Assembly (NCBI GenBank): GCA_944390195.1
Contig: CALXOZ010000012.1
Location: 1-59,747, forward strand
Source of the DNA: an uncultured Alphaproteobacteria bacterium
GTDB taxonomy: Bacteria > Pseudomonadota > Alphaproteobacteria > CAAGCB01 > CAG-977
Direction of reading: 5' to 3'
DNA length: 59,747 bases
The notes under the pieces were generated by a model. The model did not search any database and was not told the origin of the DNA. It saw only the letters and a program-made list of their open reading frames with translations. Below are positions 36,027 to 44,797 of this stretch, piece after piece. A program made the translations under genes and the position numbers. How positions within the stretch are numbered: the first letter of the stretch is position 1; every line of letters starts with the position of its first letter.

Positions 36027-36428
36027 CTAACCCCCATCTTTTTCAAAAGTAATACGATTCATAATATCTTGTTTACGTTTATCACTCAGTTTATCAAATT
36101 CCGGATTTTCAACATCAAAATTCAGCACTTTGTCTTCATCTTTTTTCTGAAAGACTTTTATTCCCGTTTGCTGAATTTTGGAAGGCTTATCTTCTTGCTG
36201 TCGATCCGGCTTAAACGATTCATCTTTTTGGTTTTCATCCGCATTGGCATCTGGAGTCTCATCCGGAGCTGTAAAAGCAGGTTGGCGCGGAACCGCCACC
36301 GTCTCTGGTTTAGGTTGATACGCTTTAAAACCACGCTGGCGACTGTAAGCACGAACATCAAACGGTTGTGCCGACACCGGTATCGAAAAAAGCATTTCCA
36401 ATATAACAAAACAAATGACTACACGCAT
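36027..36428 (-). CDS. Secreted protein with DVRAYSRQRGFKAYQ motif (copy 1)
   Basis: A 133-residue exported protein. Signal peptide ~1-20 (SIPVSA), and then the mature N-terminus QPFDVRAYSRQRGFKAYQPKP; the stretch DVRAYSRQRGFKAYQ is identical to that of its neighbour at 36438. The remainder is Asp/Glu/Lys/Pro-rich and disordered, ending in the helix PEFDKLSDKRKQDIMNRI. No known family. Part of the leftward cluster 36755-35158. Confidence 0.72.
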   Translation of the reverse strand: MRVVICFVILEMLFSIPVSAQPFDVRAYSRQRGFKAYQPKPETVAVPRQPAFTAPDETPDANADENQKDESFKPDRQQEDKPSKIQQTGIKVFQKKDEDKVLNFDVENPEFDKLSDKRKQDIMNRITFEKDGG

Positions 36429-36437
36429 TTTCTTCCT

Positions 36438-36755
36438 TTAAATATCAGGTTTTACATGAGGGTTGTTCTTAATATATTCTTGCATTTCTTCGGTTTGATC
36501 CGCTTTTTCATTACGAACGGGCATTTGTGCTGATTCATCTACAACTGCCTTTTGTTGACTTTCCTGCAACAAACTATTTGCCGGACTATCCGGTTTAACC
36601 GGTTGTGCAACAGGCATACCGTATGGTTTGCCTTGATATGCCTTAAAACCGCGTTGACGGCTGTAAGCGCGGACATCGATCACCTGAGCCATAGAAGGGA
36701 CGCTGCCACAAACAACCAAAAAAAATCCTAAAATCAAAAATTTCCTTATCATCAA
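36438..36755 (-). CDS. Secreted protein with DVRAYSRQRGFKAYQ motif (copy 2)
   Basis: A 105-residue exported protein, first gene of the leftward cluster. Signal peptide ~1-23 (VPSMAQ), then VIDVRAYSRQRGFKAYQGKP, followed by a Gln/Ser/Pro-rich disordered tail ending NNPHVKPDI. The motif is placed at the mature N-terminus in both copies, while the tails do not align, so selection seems to be on the motif. The ATG has a possible purine-rich site (AAGGACG). Confidence 0.72.
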   Translation of the reverse strand: MMIRKFLILGFFLVVCGSVPSMAQVIDVRAYSRQRGFKAYQGKPYGMPVAQPVKPDSPANSLLQESQQKAVVDESAQMPVRNEKADQTEEMQEYIKNNPHVKPDI

Positions 36756-36858
36756 CGCGTCCTTTTTTTATATTTTAACATTTATTTTCAAAAAAATTCA
36801 ACAAAAGCCTTTCATTATGATATAGTAGCATGTTTTTTATTTTTATTCGGATTAAGCT

Positions 36859-37680
36859 ATGGGTAATAATGTGAATTTTTTTGAACGGTTAAAAGTTGTT
36901 TTATTTTCCTATACGGAAAAAGCAAAAAATGTTCTGTTTAACATAAAAAATTCAAAAAATTTTCAAAAATTGGCAGAAAAATGCAAGTGGAAAAATGTTT
37001 CCCCCCATTATCAAAACGCGAAAAGAATACTTGCCAATTTTACAACAAAATATCCCAAGACCGCCGCATTCATCTATGTTTGTTTATTTTGTTCGTTTTC
37101 CATTTGTTTTTTAGATGAGCCTTTCGCTTTAGCCGGCATGAACTCTGAACAAGACAGCCTCTTTTATCACTTGGCGGAACTCAACCCTTCGGTATGGTGG
37201 TTCGTCATATTAATTGCTTTATGGTTGATTTACATGGCTATCGCCGGTTTGTCATTGACAACGGATCTGTTTGAAAAAAATCTGGAAAAAGCCCGTTGCG
37301 TCTTGTTTATCCTTTTTACTTTGTCTCTTTCATCCCTGTTGACTTTGGTTTTGAATATTTTAATCGGTCGTTATCCTCCGGAATACATGGAAACAATGCA
37401 AATTTACGGCTTTTCCGCTTTCAGGTTCCGTGTCGCCGAAATCTCTTTCCCCAGCTTTGCCACTCAAAGCTTATGGGCTGTCATCGTTTCCTTTGCAAGC
37501 TTTGTGCCGCGCTTTGCAAAGCTGTTGTTTGCTTTTGCCTTGTTGATGACTTTATCTCTTGTTATGACGGCTCATTGTTTCATCAGCGATGCCGTTATGG
37601 GAGCTTATATCGGAATCATGATGTATCATGTCGCCCAATGGATCGTTTCAGATAAAAATATGCCGTTAATCACTATTTAA
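36859..37680 (+). CDS. PAP2-like membrane protein with divergent active site
   Basis: A 273-residue protein with a basic N-terminal ~65 residues and about six transmembrane segments. Topology and spaced motifs resemble PAP2 lipid phosphatases: LVLNILIGRYPP (for KxxxxxxRP), ISFPSFATQS (for PSGH) and MTAHCFISDAVMGAYIG (for SRxxxxxHxxxD). The His of PSGH is replaced (PSFAT), and the SR of motif 3 reads MT, so catalysis is doubtful, although the last His/Asp pair remains. A weak promoter-like pair TTCAAC (36797) and TATAGT (36821) precedes it. It sits opposite to, and between, the secreted-protein genes. Confidence 0.68.
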   Translation: MGNNVNFFERLKVVLFSYTEKAKNVLFNIKNSKNFQKLAEKCKWKNVSPHYQNAKRILANFTTKYPKTAAFIYVCLFCSFSICFLDEPFALAGMNSEQDSLFYHLAELNPSVWWFVILIALWLIYMAIAGLSLTTDLFEKNLEKARCVLFILFTLSLSSLLTLVLNILIGRYPPEYMETMQIYGFSAFRFRVAEISFPSFATQSLWAVIVSFASFVPRFAKLLFAFALLMTLSLVMTAHCFISDAVMGAYIGIMMYHVAQWIVSDKNMPLITI

Positions 37681-37682
37681 TC

Positions 37683-38330
37683 CTATTCGTCCAGCACTTG
37701 TGCCAGAACGTCTCGATTCAATTTGATCAACTCATACTCATCTGAAGACACAGGAGCTTTCACAGCCGTCGCTGAACGGATGGTATGAATTGTGTCAATA
37801 TACCGGTCTTTCATCTGACGCTTCTGCTCCAAAGTCAAATTTTTATTTTCTTCCAATTGGCGAATCTGACGTTCAACGTGTTTTAACAAATTTGTTCGCT
37901 TCGTTTCCTGTTCCAAAACCGCAAGTGTCGTACGAAACTTTCTTTCCAGCAAGAAAAAGCGATCTGTCGCCCAACCGTGATCGTCCATCCATTGAATGAC
38001 CTCCGGTGGATAATCTGCAGGATTATCCACCCCCAAATAAGCAACAGCCTTATATTGATTCCCGTCCGATTTCAACCAATGAGAATATTTTTTCCAATCG
38101 CGGACGAATAATTGCAACTCGTTATCCGTAACCGGAGCAACGGCATCTATATCGTGTTGCAACAAAGCTGAAGCATAAACAGGAGGTTTCTTTATTTTCT
38201 TATTTTTTTCTGAAAAATCCAAACTTGAAGTATCCATTACAGAATAACTCTGCGCCATTCCGGAAACAGGCAAAAATCCCACCGCAAACACAGCAACCAA
38301 AACTCTTATTTTGCCAGATATGTCCTTCAT
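37683..38330 (-). CDS. Secreted protein of unknown function with helical C-terminus
   Basis: A 215-residue exported protein: signal peptide ~1-26 (PVSGMAQ), a Lys-rich linker, then DNELQLFVRDWKKYSHWLKSDGNQYKAVAYLGVDNPADYPPEVIQWMDDHGWATDRFFLLERKF-type helical region (residues ~85-150, broken here into parts) and a coiled-coil C-terminus (TKRTNLLKHVERQIRQLEENK, LTLEQKRQMKDRYIDTIHTI). The pattern resembles uncharacterised helical periplasmic proteins but I cannot name a family. Divergent from nadK, convergent with the PAP2-like gene (2-base gap). Confidence 0.7.
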   Translation of the reverse strand: MKDISGKIRVLVAVFAVGFLPVSGMAQSYSVMDTSSLDFSEKNKKIKKPPVYASALLQHDIDAVAPVTDNELQLFVRDWKKYSHWLKSDGNQYKAVAYLGVDNPADYPPEVIQWMDDHGWATDRFFLLERKFRTTLAVLEQETKRTNLLKHVERQIRQLEENKNLTLEQKRQMKDRYIDTIHTIRSATAVKAPVSSDEYELIKLNRDVLAQVLDE

Positions 38331-38422
38331 AATCTTTTCCTGTTTAATTCTTTTTATTTTTTTGTATATTATAAAAAGTTTCTGAAATAAAGTCCATTAT
38401 TTGAAAAAAGAAAGGAATTTGA

Positions 38423-39181
38423 GTGCGGATCTGTTTTATTGCAGACACGACAGAAATTGCTCAAAAGTCATTAAAACGGTTGCAAAGAATTTATGGAACC
38501 GTGGAATGTGGTAAAGCTGATGTCTTTGTTGTTTTGGGCGGGGACGGTTTCATGTTGCAATCACTGCACAAACACATAAAAAAAGGCATTCCTTTCTATG
38601 GAATGAATCGTGGTAGTATCGGTTTTTTAATGAACAACTACCATGAAGACGATTTGCTTGAGCGTTTAAACGAAGCGGATGCTATTACTTTGCACCCCTT
38701 GATTATGGAAGCTTTCGCCTTAAACGGGAAATACAAGAAAGCTTTAGCTTTCAATGAAGTGTCTCTTTGGCGTCAAAGCCGTCAAGCTGCAGACATATCA
38801 ATCAGTATTGACGGCATCCAAAAACTGCCCAATTTGATTTGTGATGGTGTGCTGGTTTCAACTCCCGCCGGCAGTACAGCTTATAATTTTTCCGTGCATG
38901 GTCCGATACTGCCGATGACATCGAACGTATTGGCGCTAACACCGATCAGTCCTTTCCGCCCGCGCCGCTGGCAAGGCGCTATCATTCCGCGTCATGCGGA
39001 AGTTTCTTTTGACATATTGCAAAATCAAAAACGCCCCGTAAGCGCCGTCGCCGATTTTACAGAATTACGCAACGTCATTAAAGTTACTGTCAAAGAAGAC
39101 ACTCAAACAGGATTGAATCTATTGTTCGATCCAGAATACAATCTGGAAGATCGTGTTTTAAATGAACAGTTTATGGGATAA
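38423..39181 (+). CDS. nadK: NAD kinase
   Basis: A 252-residue kinase that phosphorylates NAD to NADP. GGDG motif in VVLGGDGFMLQSLH, NRGSIGFLMN, FNEVSL, DGVLVSTPAGSTAYNFSVHGPILP and ALTPISPFRPRRW are all present. It is a short version (usual ~255-295) as found in alphaproteobacteria. The start is GTG 38423, with AAAGGAA upstream; no ATG is suitably placed. Confidence 0.96.
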   Translation: MRICFIADTTEIAQKSLKRLQRIYGTVECGKADVFVVLGGDGFMLQSLHKHIKKGIPFYGMNRGSIGFLMNNYHEDDLLERLNEADAITLHPLIMEAFALNGKYKKALAFNEVSLWRQSRQAADISISIDGIQKLPNLICDGVLVSTPAGSTAYNFSVHGPILPMTSNVLALTPISPFRPRRWQGAIIPRHAEVSFDILQNQKRPVSAVADFTELRNVIKVTVKEDTQTGLNLLFDPEYNLEDRVLNEQFMG

Positions 39182-39356
39182 TCCTGTAGTACATCTATTG
39201 TCTTTCAGCCAGTTTTATACGTTTAAAATCCGGTAATGATATGCCGGATCTTTATTTTTCTTGACATCTTCGATTGTTTTCAGATCAAGCCCCGTTTCGT
39301 ATGCAAATCTTTCAAAGATTTCCATAAAACAGATAAATATGTCTGAAAAAAATCCA

Positions 39357-40232
39357 TTACCAGACAAAAGCCGGCAATACAGCTTTCGCTGTACATTCAT
39401 ATTGGCATAATAATGAAAAAACACGATCGGGATCAGGTTGCTGACCTCGATTGATTCCTAAATCTTTGGCATGGATTCCACCGGCGACAAACAACGCGTC
39501 CAGCCCAGCCAAGTTTGCTCCGCGAATATCCGTTTGCACACCATCACCGATCACCGCGATTCTGGATTTATCGACTTCAGCGCCTTCAACACAGTAGGAA
39601 AAAACAGCAGGATCCGGCTTTCCCCGCCAAAAAACAGAACCGCCGATTTTTTGATATTGTGCCGCCAAAGCCCCCGGCGCCATATGAGGTATCCCCTCTT
39701 TTATAACAACGGGATCGGGACAGGCACAAACCATTGGTAAACGGCGGGACAAACACAATTTAAAAAATGGGTCGTATTTATCTAAGGAATCTTGGGCGTT
39801 AAAGGTTCCGGTAACAAAAATGAAATCGGCTTCATCAATATTAGGAACGCAAACATATCCCGAATCTGCAAACGACTGCCAAAACGATTCCGGTCCGACA
39901 TGAAAACATTTCCGACCCAGATTGGCAAAAAACGGAGATACTCGACGTTGCATTTCATGATAAATCAGCTCACCCGCCGTTAAAACCCCGTAAAACAAAT
40001 AACGTTTCACGCCCATACGTTCCAATATCTTTATCATATCGGAAGACCTGTATGGAGAATTGGACAGGAAAATAACTTTTTTACCTTCATCGCTTAACTG
40101 GCTCAAAGCGTTAAAAACACCGAAACACAACCTTTTATCTTCATAAACAACGCCCCACAAATCAACAATAAAAGCGTCATAATTTGCGACTACACTGCGC
40201 AATCCGGTAATATATGGAATTTCGTCGTTCAA
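39357..40232 (-). CDS. HAD-superfamily (IIA) hydrolase, TIGR01459-like
   Basis: A 291-residue phosphatase-like protein. Motif I DAFIVDLWGVVYED, cap region VIFLSNSPYRSSDMIKILERMGV, motif III K in WRGKPDPAVFSYC and motif IV IAVIGDGVQTDIRGANLAGLDALFVAGGIH. It matches the alphaproteobacterial TIGR01459 group of unknown substrate (motif I second Asp reads W, i.e. DLWG, as is usual for that group). Followed by 175 bases without a supported gene before nadK. Confidence 0.9.
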   Translation of the reverse strand: MNDEIPYITGLRSVVANYDAFIVDLWGVVYEDKRLCFGVFNALSQLSDEGKKVIFLSNSPYRSSDMIKILERMGVKRYLFYGVLTAGELIYHEMQRRVSPFFANLGRKCFHVGPESFWQSFADSGYVCVPNIDEADFIFVTGTFNAQDSLDKYDPFFKLCLSRRLPMVCACPDPVVIKEGIPHMAPGALAAQYQKIGGSVFWRGKPDPAVFSYCVEGAEVDKSRIAVIGDGVQTDIRGANLAGLDALFVAGGIHAKDLGINRGQQPDPDRVFSLLCQYECTAKAVLPAFVW

Positions 40233-40314
40233 GGTGCGTCTCCGAAAAACAGGTTAATATCTTCACTAAGATATATCATGCTTTTATTTATTGTCAAAGA
40301 CTGGCTTTCGTTTT

Positions 40315-41133
40315 TTACAAACACGGCAATTCCGGCAACCGCCTTAATTCGGTCAAGGTCGACACCAAACGGTATGAATTGAAATTCTGAACGATTTTAT
40401 CGCTGATCCCGTTATCATAATAGTACAAGGACACTTCATAATAAGGAGTGCCGTCAGGAAGATCGGTTGTTTTGAATTCTTCAAAAAAAGCTGTATCAAA
40501 CCGGTATGCTTTTTTTCCAAGAATTAAATCAACGTCCCCCAGAACACTGTCCGAATGAAAACGATCCGGTATTGAAATAAAAGTGTTCATTGAATACAGA
40601 GCTTCCGGACGTGTGCCGTCATAAACATACACGGACACATTCCGTTCTGCACTGCTCGCCGATTCCAACAAGCGTAATGTCTGCTGGACGGGAAACAAGA
40701 CATTCTGAGGAAAAACCGCCTCCGATTGAACCGGATAAGACAAACGCAAAACTTTCTTATTATCTTTGCATGCAGCCGATCCTGCAAGACTTTTCCTGTC
40801 TTTGCCTTTTTCACGAACAAAAACTTCAAAATCAAACAAACAACCGTCCGCACTTTCCCGCGTCGTCTGTTTCCAGTTGGTCGTATCCAAACCGGATAAT
40901 TCATAACCGATATCCAATGAAAAAACAGATTCCGTACGCCATTGTCCGCAAACTTTTTGAATACTGTAGCGCATTTTCCCTTTAGCGCTGACGACACTGG
41001 CGGCTCCTCCCGCCGTAGAAGCCAAAGCTATGTCATAAACGGCCTGATGTGAAACCAGTCGTTCTTCCGAATGTACGGGCAATGCTCCTGAAAACAAAGC
41101 ACAACAACAGAAAATTTTGAAAGACAATCTCAT
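40315..41133 (-). CDS. eipB: EipB family cell-envelope integrity protein (DUF1849)
   Basis: A 272-residue periplasmic protein. Signal peptide ~1-22, then SHQAVYDIALASTAGGAASVVSAKGKMRYSIQKVCGQW-type sequence (split by family positions: HxAVYD near residue 29, KGKMRYS near 51), TRESADGCLFDFE and KKAYRFDTAFFEEFKTTD. EipB of Brucella is a beta-spiral protein that keeps the envelope intact, with one conserved disulfide joining the N- and C-terminal parts; here Cys62 and Cys271 sit at equivalent places. Lies downstream of the TonB-like gene on the same strand. Confidence 0.85.
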   Translation of the reverse strand: MRLSFKIFCCCALFSGALPVHSEERLVSHQAVYDIALASTAGGAASVVSAKGKMRYSIQKVCGQWRTESVFSLDIGYELSGLDTTNWKQTTRESADGCLFDFEVFVREKGKDRKSLAGSAACKDNKKVLRLSYPVQSEAVFPQNVLFPVQQTLRLLESASSAERNVSVYVYDGTRPEALYSMNTFISIPDRFHSDSVLGDVDLILGKKAYRFDTAFFEEFKTTDLPDGTPYYEVSLYYYDNGISDKIVQNFNSYRLVSTLTELRRLPELPCL

Positions 41134-41180
41134 GCAAAAGACCCTTTTGTCGTTTTGCGCATAATAACCGAAAAAACAAC

Positions 41181-42245
41181 TTAATGATAGACCCGAAACA
41201 CAATCGGTATTTCAACTGTTATCGCTCCGTAAGGCGGAACCGGCAGATGAACAGCTTCGGATACTGTTTTCAAAGCTTGTCTGTCAAGAACTTCATTACC
41301 GGAAGAAACAACCAAATATACCGATTTCTCATCCAATCTGCCGTCCCTTTGAATATGGAAACGTACAACGGAACGACCTGAAATTTTTTTATTTTCAATT
41401 TCTTCCGGATATTTCAACCGCCGTTGGAACAAACGGCGCAAACGAACAAAATAACGGGCGGCTTTAATATCTCCGATTCCCTTTCCCGAACCGATTCCAA
41501 TCCCCGATCCGCTGCCAGCGCCAAACCCTGCGCCATCACCGATCATCCCTCCGTAAGGTTGCGTTCCCGATCCATTCTGACCCCCGTTTTGACCGGACGA
41601 TCCATAAACTGAACCGCTTTGCCCCCTTTTCCCACCGGACATTCCTGCCACGACACTTTTCTTTTTAGATGCTTTTGCCGTTTTCGTTCCGGTTTTTCCG
41701 GACTTCTTTCGTTTATTCGCAGCAACCTTTTTCGCTTGCTCTCTTTTTTCCGCAATCAAAACCTTTAGCGTACTTTCCGGTTCTTTCGCAACGCCTGCCT
41801 CCTTCCTGTCCGGACGAAGCTCTTTTTCCACATCTTCCCTGACACTGGATTCTTTTCCGTCCGTTAGGCTTTCATTATCCTCATCGCCTGTTATATCTTC
41901 AGCCATGTCCGTATTTTTTTCATCCGAAAAAGTTTCCGGCATCAAAGCGTCCCGACCTTTTTGAATAGCGGAAACGGACGTTTCTCCCTTTCCACCGGTT
42001 CCCTCGCCCGAAGCCCCTTTTTCCCCCGGTCGAAAATTAATATCCCCCCACGGAACACCTTTTTGATAAAACCCGTCCCCGCCTGAAATTAGAAAAGCAT
42101 CCATTAATAACCCCGACCCACCGGGCTCTGGCATATTTTTTACTTGCCAAAACAGCCAAAGAACAACCCACATATGCAAAAAAAGGGAAACCGCCGTTCC
42201 ACAAAACAAAAATAAATTTTCTTTCCCGTTTTTCAAACCGCCCAA
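41181..42245 (-). CDS. TonB family energy-transducing protein
   Basis: A 354-residue protein with an N-terminal transmembrane anchor (~11-33), a long Gly/Lys/Ser-rich and basic periplasmic region (GSGSGIGIGSGKGIGD near 245), and a C-terminal TonB domain (~260-354: RRLKYPEEIENKKISGRSVVRFHIQRDGRLDEKSVYLV, LDRQALKTVSEAVHLPVPP, EIPIVFRVYH). It would couple the proton gradient to outer-membrane transport or envelope tension. No ExbB/ExbD is nearby. Ends 48 bases before eipB. Confidence 0.86.
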   Translation of the reverse strand: MGGLKNGKENLFLFCGTAVSLFLHMWVVLWLFWQVKNMPEPGGSGLLMDAFLISGGDGFYQKGVPWGDINFRPGEKGASGEGTGGKGETSVSAIQKGRDALMPETFSDEKNTDMAEDITGDEDNESLTDGKESSVREDVEKELRPDRKEAGVAKEPESTLKVLIAEKREQAKKVAANKRKKSGKTGTKTAKASKKKSVVAGMSGGKRGQSGSVYGSSGQNGGQNGSGTQPYGGMIGDGAGFGAGSGSGIGIGSGKGIGDIKAARYFVRLRRLFQRRLKYPEEIENKKISGRSVVRFHIQRDGRLDEKSVYLVVSSGNEVLDRQALKTVSEAVHLPVPPYGAITVEIPIVFRVYH

Positions 42246-42262
42246 CCTTTAAAATCGCTTTG

Positions 42263-42868
42263 TCAATGATAAAAATGGCTCAATCTTTCCAGATGCCGTT
42301 TTTGCGGTTGGCTCTTGCTGTCAAAAACGTGTTCAACCGTTTTAAACACATTTCGGGAGTAATATCCCGTTTTCAAGCCAGCCAAAACAGAAAAACAGTT
42401 TTTTATTCCATTGTTGATTTTGCCATCGATTTCATAGGTGCAAACGATTTTATTAAGTATATTTTTCACATTTAAGATCAAATTAATGAATTTCACATTT
42501 TTTCGACGGATTTGTTTTTTTATAACAAACAAACATAGATTTTGAAGACCGCATTCAAAACTTTTTCCATTGCGCTTTTGAAATGTCTGCACACTTAAAG
42601 TTGAATTTTCTTTAATTAGTTTTAAATATTCAACCACCGGAAAAATAATCTTTTCTGATTTAAAAAAACTTTTACTTGAAATAACGTTGTTTAAAAGTCC
42701 ATTCATTATTCCGGCACTTATCACCGTATCATTCAAGATTTCATTCGCACCTGCCGGATCAAGAGCTCGCAATGTTCTGTCTTTTTGCTTTTTTTTAAAA
42801 AAGGGTTTGAAAAACGGCAGAACACCCAAAGCCAAGATTGAAGCAGAAAAAAGAAACAGTTTTTCCAT
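42263..42868 (-). CDS. Membrane-anchored protein of unknown function
   Basis: A 201-residue basic protein. Residues 3-22 are hydrophobic (FLFSASILALGVLPFFKPFF), probably a membrane anchor, followed by KKKQKDRTLRALDPAGANEI. The rest is Lys/Asn/Phe-rich with no recognised motif. It ends 17 bases before the TonB-like gene in the same direction, so they may be cotranscribed. AT-rich composition makes it a weaker gene call. Confidence 0.5.
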   Translation of the reverse strand: MEKLFLFSASILALGVLPFFKPFFKKKQKDRTLRALDPAGANEILNDTVISAGIMNGLLNNVISSKSFFKSEKIIFPVVEYLKLIKENSTLSVQTFQKRNGKSFECGLQNLCLFVIKKQIRRKNVKFINLILNVKNILNKIVCTYEIDGKINNGIKNCFSVLAGLKTGYYSRNVFKTVEHVFDSKSQPQKRHLERLSHFYH

Positions 42869-43041
42869 TTCCCGTCCTGATTTTTCGGTTATGGCGGCAT
42901 CAACCCTGCAAAACCATTATGCAGGAGGCAACGGACCCGATCAAACCCGTCTCAATCTTTAAAAGACGGATTTTTAAGTATACTAAATCAATCTATTAAA
43001 AACGAGTCAAATATTTTTGTTTTAAAATTCAGCAGAAAGTC

Positions 43042-43068
43042 TTGAGTTTTTAAAAAAGCGGTTATACT
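43042..43068 (+). promoter_or_regulatory. Possible promoter of the ABC exporter operon
   Basis: TTGAGT (43042-43047) and TATACT (43063-43068) with a short 15-bp spacer. A start near 43075 would exclude the GTG at 43072 and support the ATG at 43105. Confidence 0.35.
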
Positions 43069-43104
43069 CTAGTGAGGCAGAATTTTAACTTTTCGGGAAA
43101 ATTT

Positions 43105-44064
43105 ATGATCATATTGGAAAATGTTACACGAAAATTCGGCTCTTTCACAGCTGTCGACCACCTTTCCATGAGTGTCCCCAAAGGGCAGGTTTTAGGTTTT
43201 TTAGGGCCAAACGGTGCCGGAAAAACAACGACGATGCGCATGATTTCGGGCTTTTTGACCCCCAGTTCGGGAAAGATAACCGTTTGCGGTTACAATGTCG
43301 AAGAAAATCCGGTCGAAGTCAAACGTCATATCGGCTATATGCCCGAAGTCGCCTCTTCTTATAATGATATGACCGTCTTGTCTTTTTTAAACTTCATTGC
43401 CGAAGCGCGAGGTCTTTTCGCATCGGTGAAGGAAAAAGCCATTGAAAAAGTCGTTTCGGAAATATCATTGTCAAACGTGTTATACCAACCGATAGAAACT
43501 TTGTCCAAAGGGTATAAACGTCGTGTCGGTTTGGCTCAAGCACTGGTTCATGATCCCGCCGTTTTAATTCTGGACGAACCGACGGAAGGGCTTGATCCCA
43601 ATCAAAAACACGAGATACGAACACTTATCCGCCATTTGCAAAAGGATAAAGCCATCATTATTTCAACGCACGTTTTGGAAGAAGTCGAAGCCATGTGTTC
43701 CCGAGCAGTCATTATTGACAAAGGGAAAATCGTTTTGGACGATACTCCTCGCGCTTTGCTGAATCTGTCCGGACGTCATCAAATCGTATCCGTCTTGATA
43801 TCAGCAAATCACAAAGATACAGCTGAAACGGCCTTTTCCGAAGACCCGAAAATCAATATTGCCGATGTCAAACAGGAAACGGAACAAACCGTCTTGTTTA
43901 CTTTATACCCAACCGGCAAAGAATCAATAGCGGCAACTATTGTTGATGCCTTACATCAAAAAGACATTGAAATCCTGGATTTGTTTATTGAAAAAGGGCG
44001 TTTGGAAGAAGTCTTCTACGCCTATACATCAGCAGACAAAGAAATGAAAGATCACAAAGAATGA
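43105..44064 (+). CDS. ABC exporter ATP-binding protein (GldA-like)
   Basis: A 319-residue ATPase: Walker A GPNGAGKTT, Q-loop region IGYMPEVASSYNDMTV, signature LSKGYKRRVGLAQAL, Walker B AVLILDEPTEGLDPNQ, H-loop STHVLEE, then a ~100-residue C-terminal extension usual in ABC-2 exporters. Begins the operon with permease, GldG-like and DUF4340 genes. ATG 43105 gives the normal ABC N-terminus (MIILENVTRKFGSFTAVD). GldA resemblance is through the partner genes; the substrate is unknown. Confidence 0.93.
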   Translation: MIILENVTRKFGSFTAVDHLSMSVPKGQVLGFLGPNGAGKTTTMRMISGFLTPSSGKITVCGYNVEENPVEVKRHIGYMPEVASSYNDMTVLSFLNFIAEARGLFASVKEKAIEKVVSEISLSNVLYQPIETLSKGYKRRVGLAQALVHDPAVLILDEPTEGLDPNQKHEIRTLIRHLQKDKAIIISTHVLEEVEAMCSRAVIIDKGKIVLDDTPRALLNLSGRHQIVSVLISANHKDTAETAFSEDPKINIADVKQETEQTVLFTLYPTGKESIAATIVDALHQKDIEILDLFIEKGRLEEVFYAYTSADKEMKDHKE

Positions 44065-44795
44065 AAGCCTTGACAGTTTTAACAAAACGCGAATTCATCA
44101 GTTATTTTACAACACCGGTCGCTTGGATTTTTTTAATGATCTTCGTTTCCTTGTCCGGACTTTTAACTTTTTACGCCGGTGATTTCTTTGGACGCGGTCA
44201 AGCTGATCTGCAGTCCTTTTTCCTGTTCCATCCGTGGCTGTACGTCTTTTTAATCCCCGCCATATCAATGCGGATGTGGGCTGAAGAAAGAAGAAGCGGA
44301 ACCATAGAAATGTTAATGACTCTGCCCGTTTCAACAACCCAACTGGTCTTGGGGAAGTTCTTCGCCGCATGGGCTTTCGTCGGTATAGCCTTGTTGCTGA
44401 CTTTACCGATGTGGATCACTGTAAATTACTTGGGCAACCCCGACAACGGCATCATCTTCATGAGCTATCTTGCCAGCTTTTTAATTGCAGGAACTTTTCT
44501 GTCCGTCGGGTCTTGCATTTCCGCTTGCACAAAAAGTCAAGTCGTCGCATTCACCTGCGCCATGATGGCTTGCATTTTGTTGACTTTTTTGGGATCAGAT
44601 GCGTTAATCAACCTGTTTTCCGGCGTCGTTACGGAAAAAGTAATCAAATTATTCCAGTCTTTCGGATTTTTAATCCATTTCCTATCCTTGACACGCGGCG
44701 TTTTGGATGTACGCGATTTATTGTTCTTCATCTCTTTCTCAAGCGTGTTCCTCTTCGCTACAGTCATTGTTCTCGATCATAAAAAGGCGGTCTGA
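44061..44795 (+). CDS. ABC-2 type permease (GldF-like)
   Basis: A 244-residue membrane protein with six predicted transmembrane segments and the ABC-2 signature region FLIPAISMRMWAEERRSGTIEMLMTLPVSTTQLVLGKFFAAW. ATGA overlap with the ATPase gene. Forms the membrane channel of the exporter. Confidence 0.92.
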   Translation: MKALTVLTKREFISYFTTPVAWIFLMIFVSLSGLLTFYAGDFFGRGQADLQSFFLFHPWLYVFLIPAISMRMWAEERRSGTIEMLMTLPVSTTQLVLGKFFAAWAFVGIALLLTLPMWITVNYLGNPDNGIIFMSYLASFLIAGTFLSVGSCISACTKSQVVAFTCAMMACILLTFLGSDALINLFSGVVTEKVIKLFQSFGFLIHFLSLTRGVLDVRDLLFFISFSSVFLFATVIVLDHKKAV

Positions 44796-44797
44796 TA

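Noticed and set aside
39215-39424. Small minus-strand frame between nadK and the HAD gene.
   Set aside because: It overlaps the 3' end of the HAD gene in another frame and has no ribosome binding site. The C-terminal part looks somewhat protein-like, so a fragment cannot be ruled out, but it is not supported.
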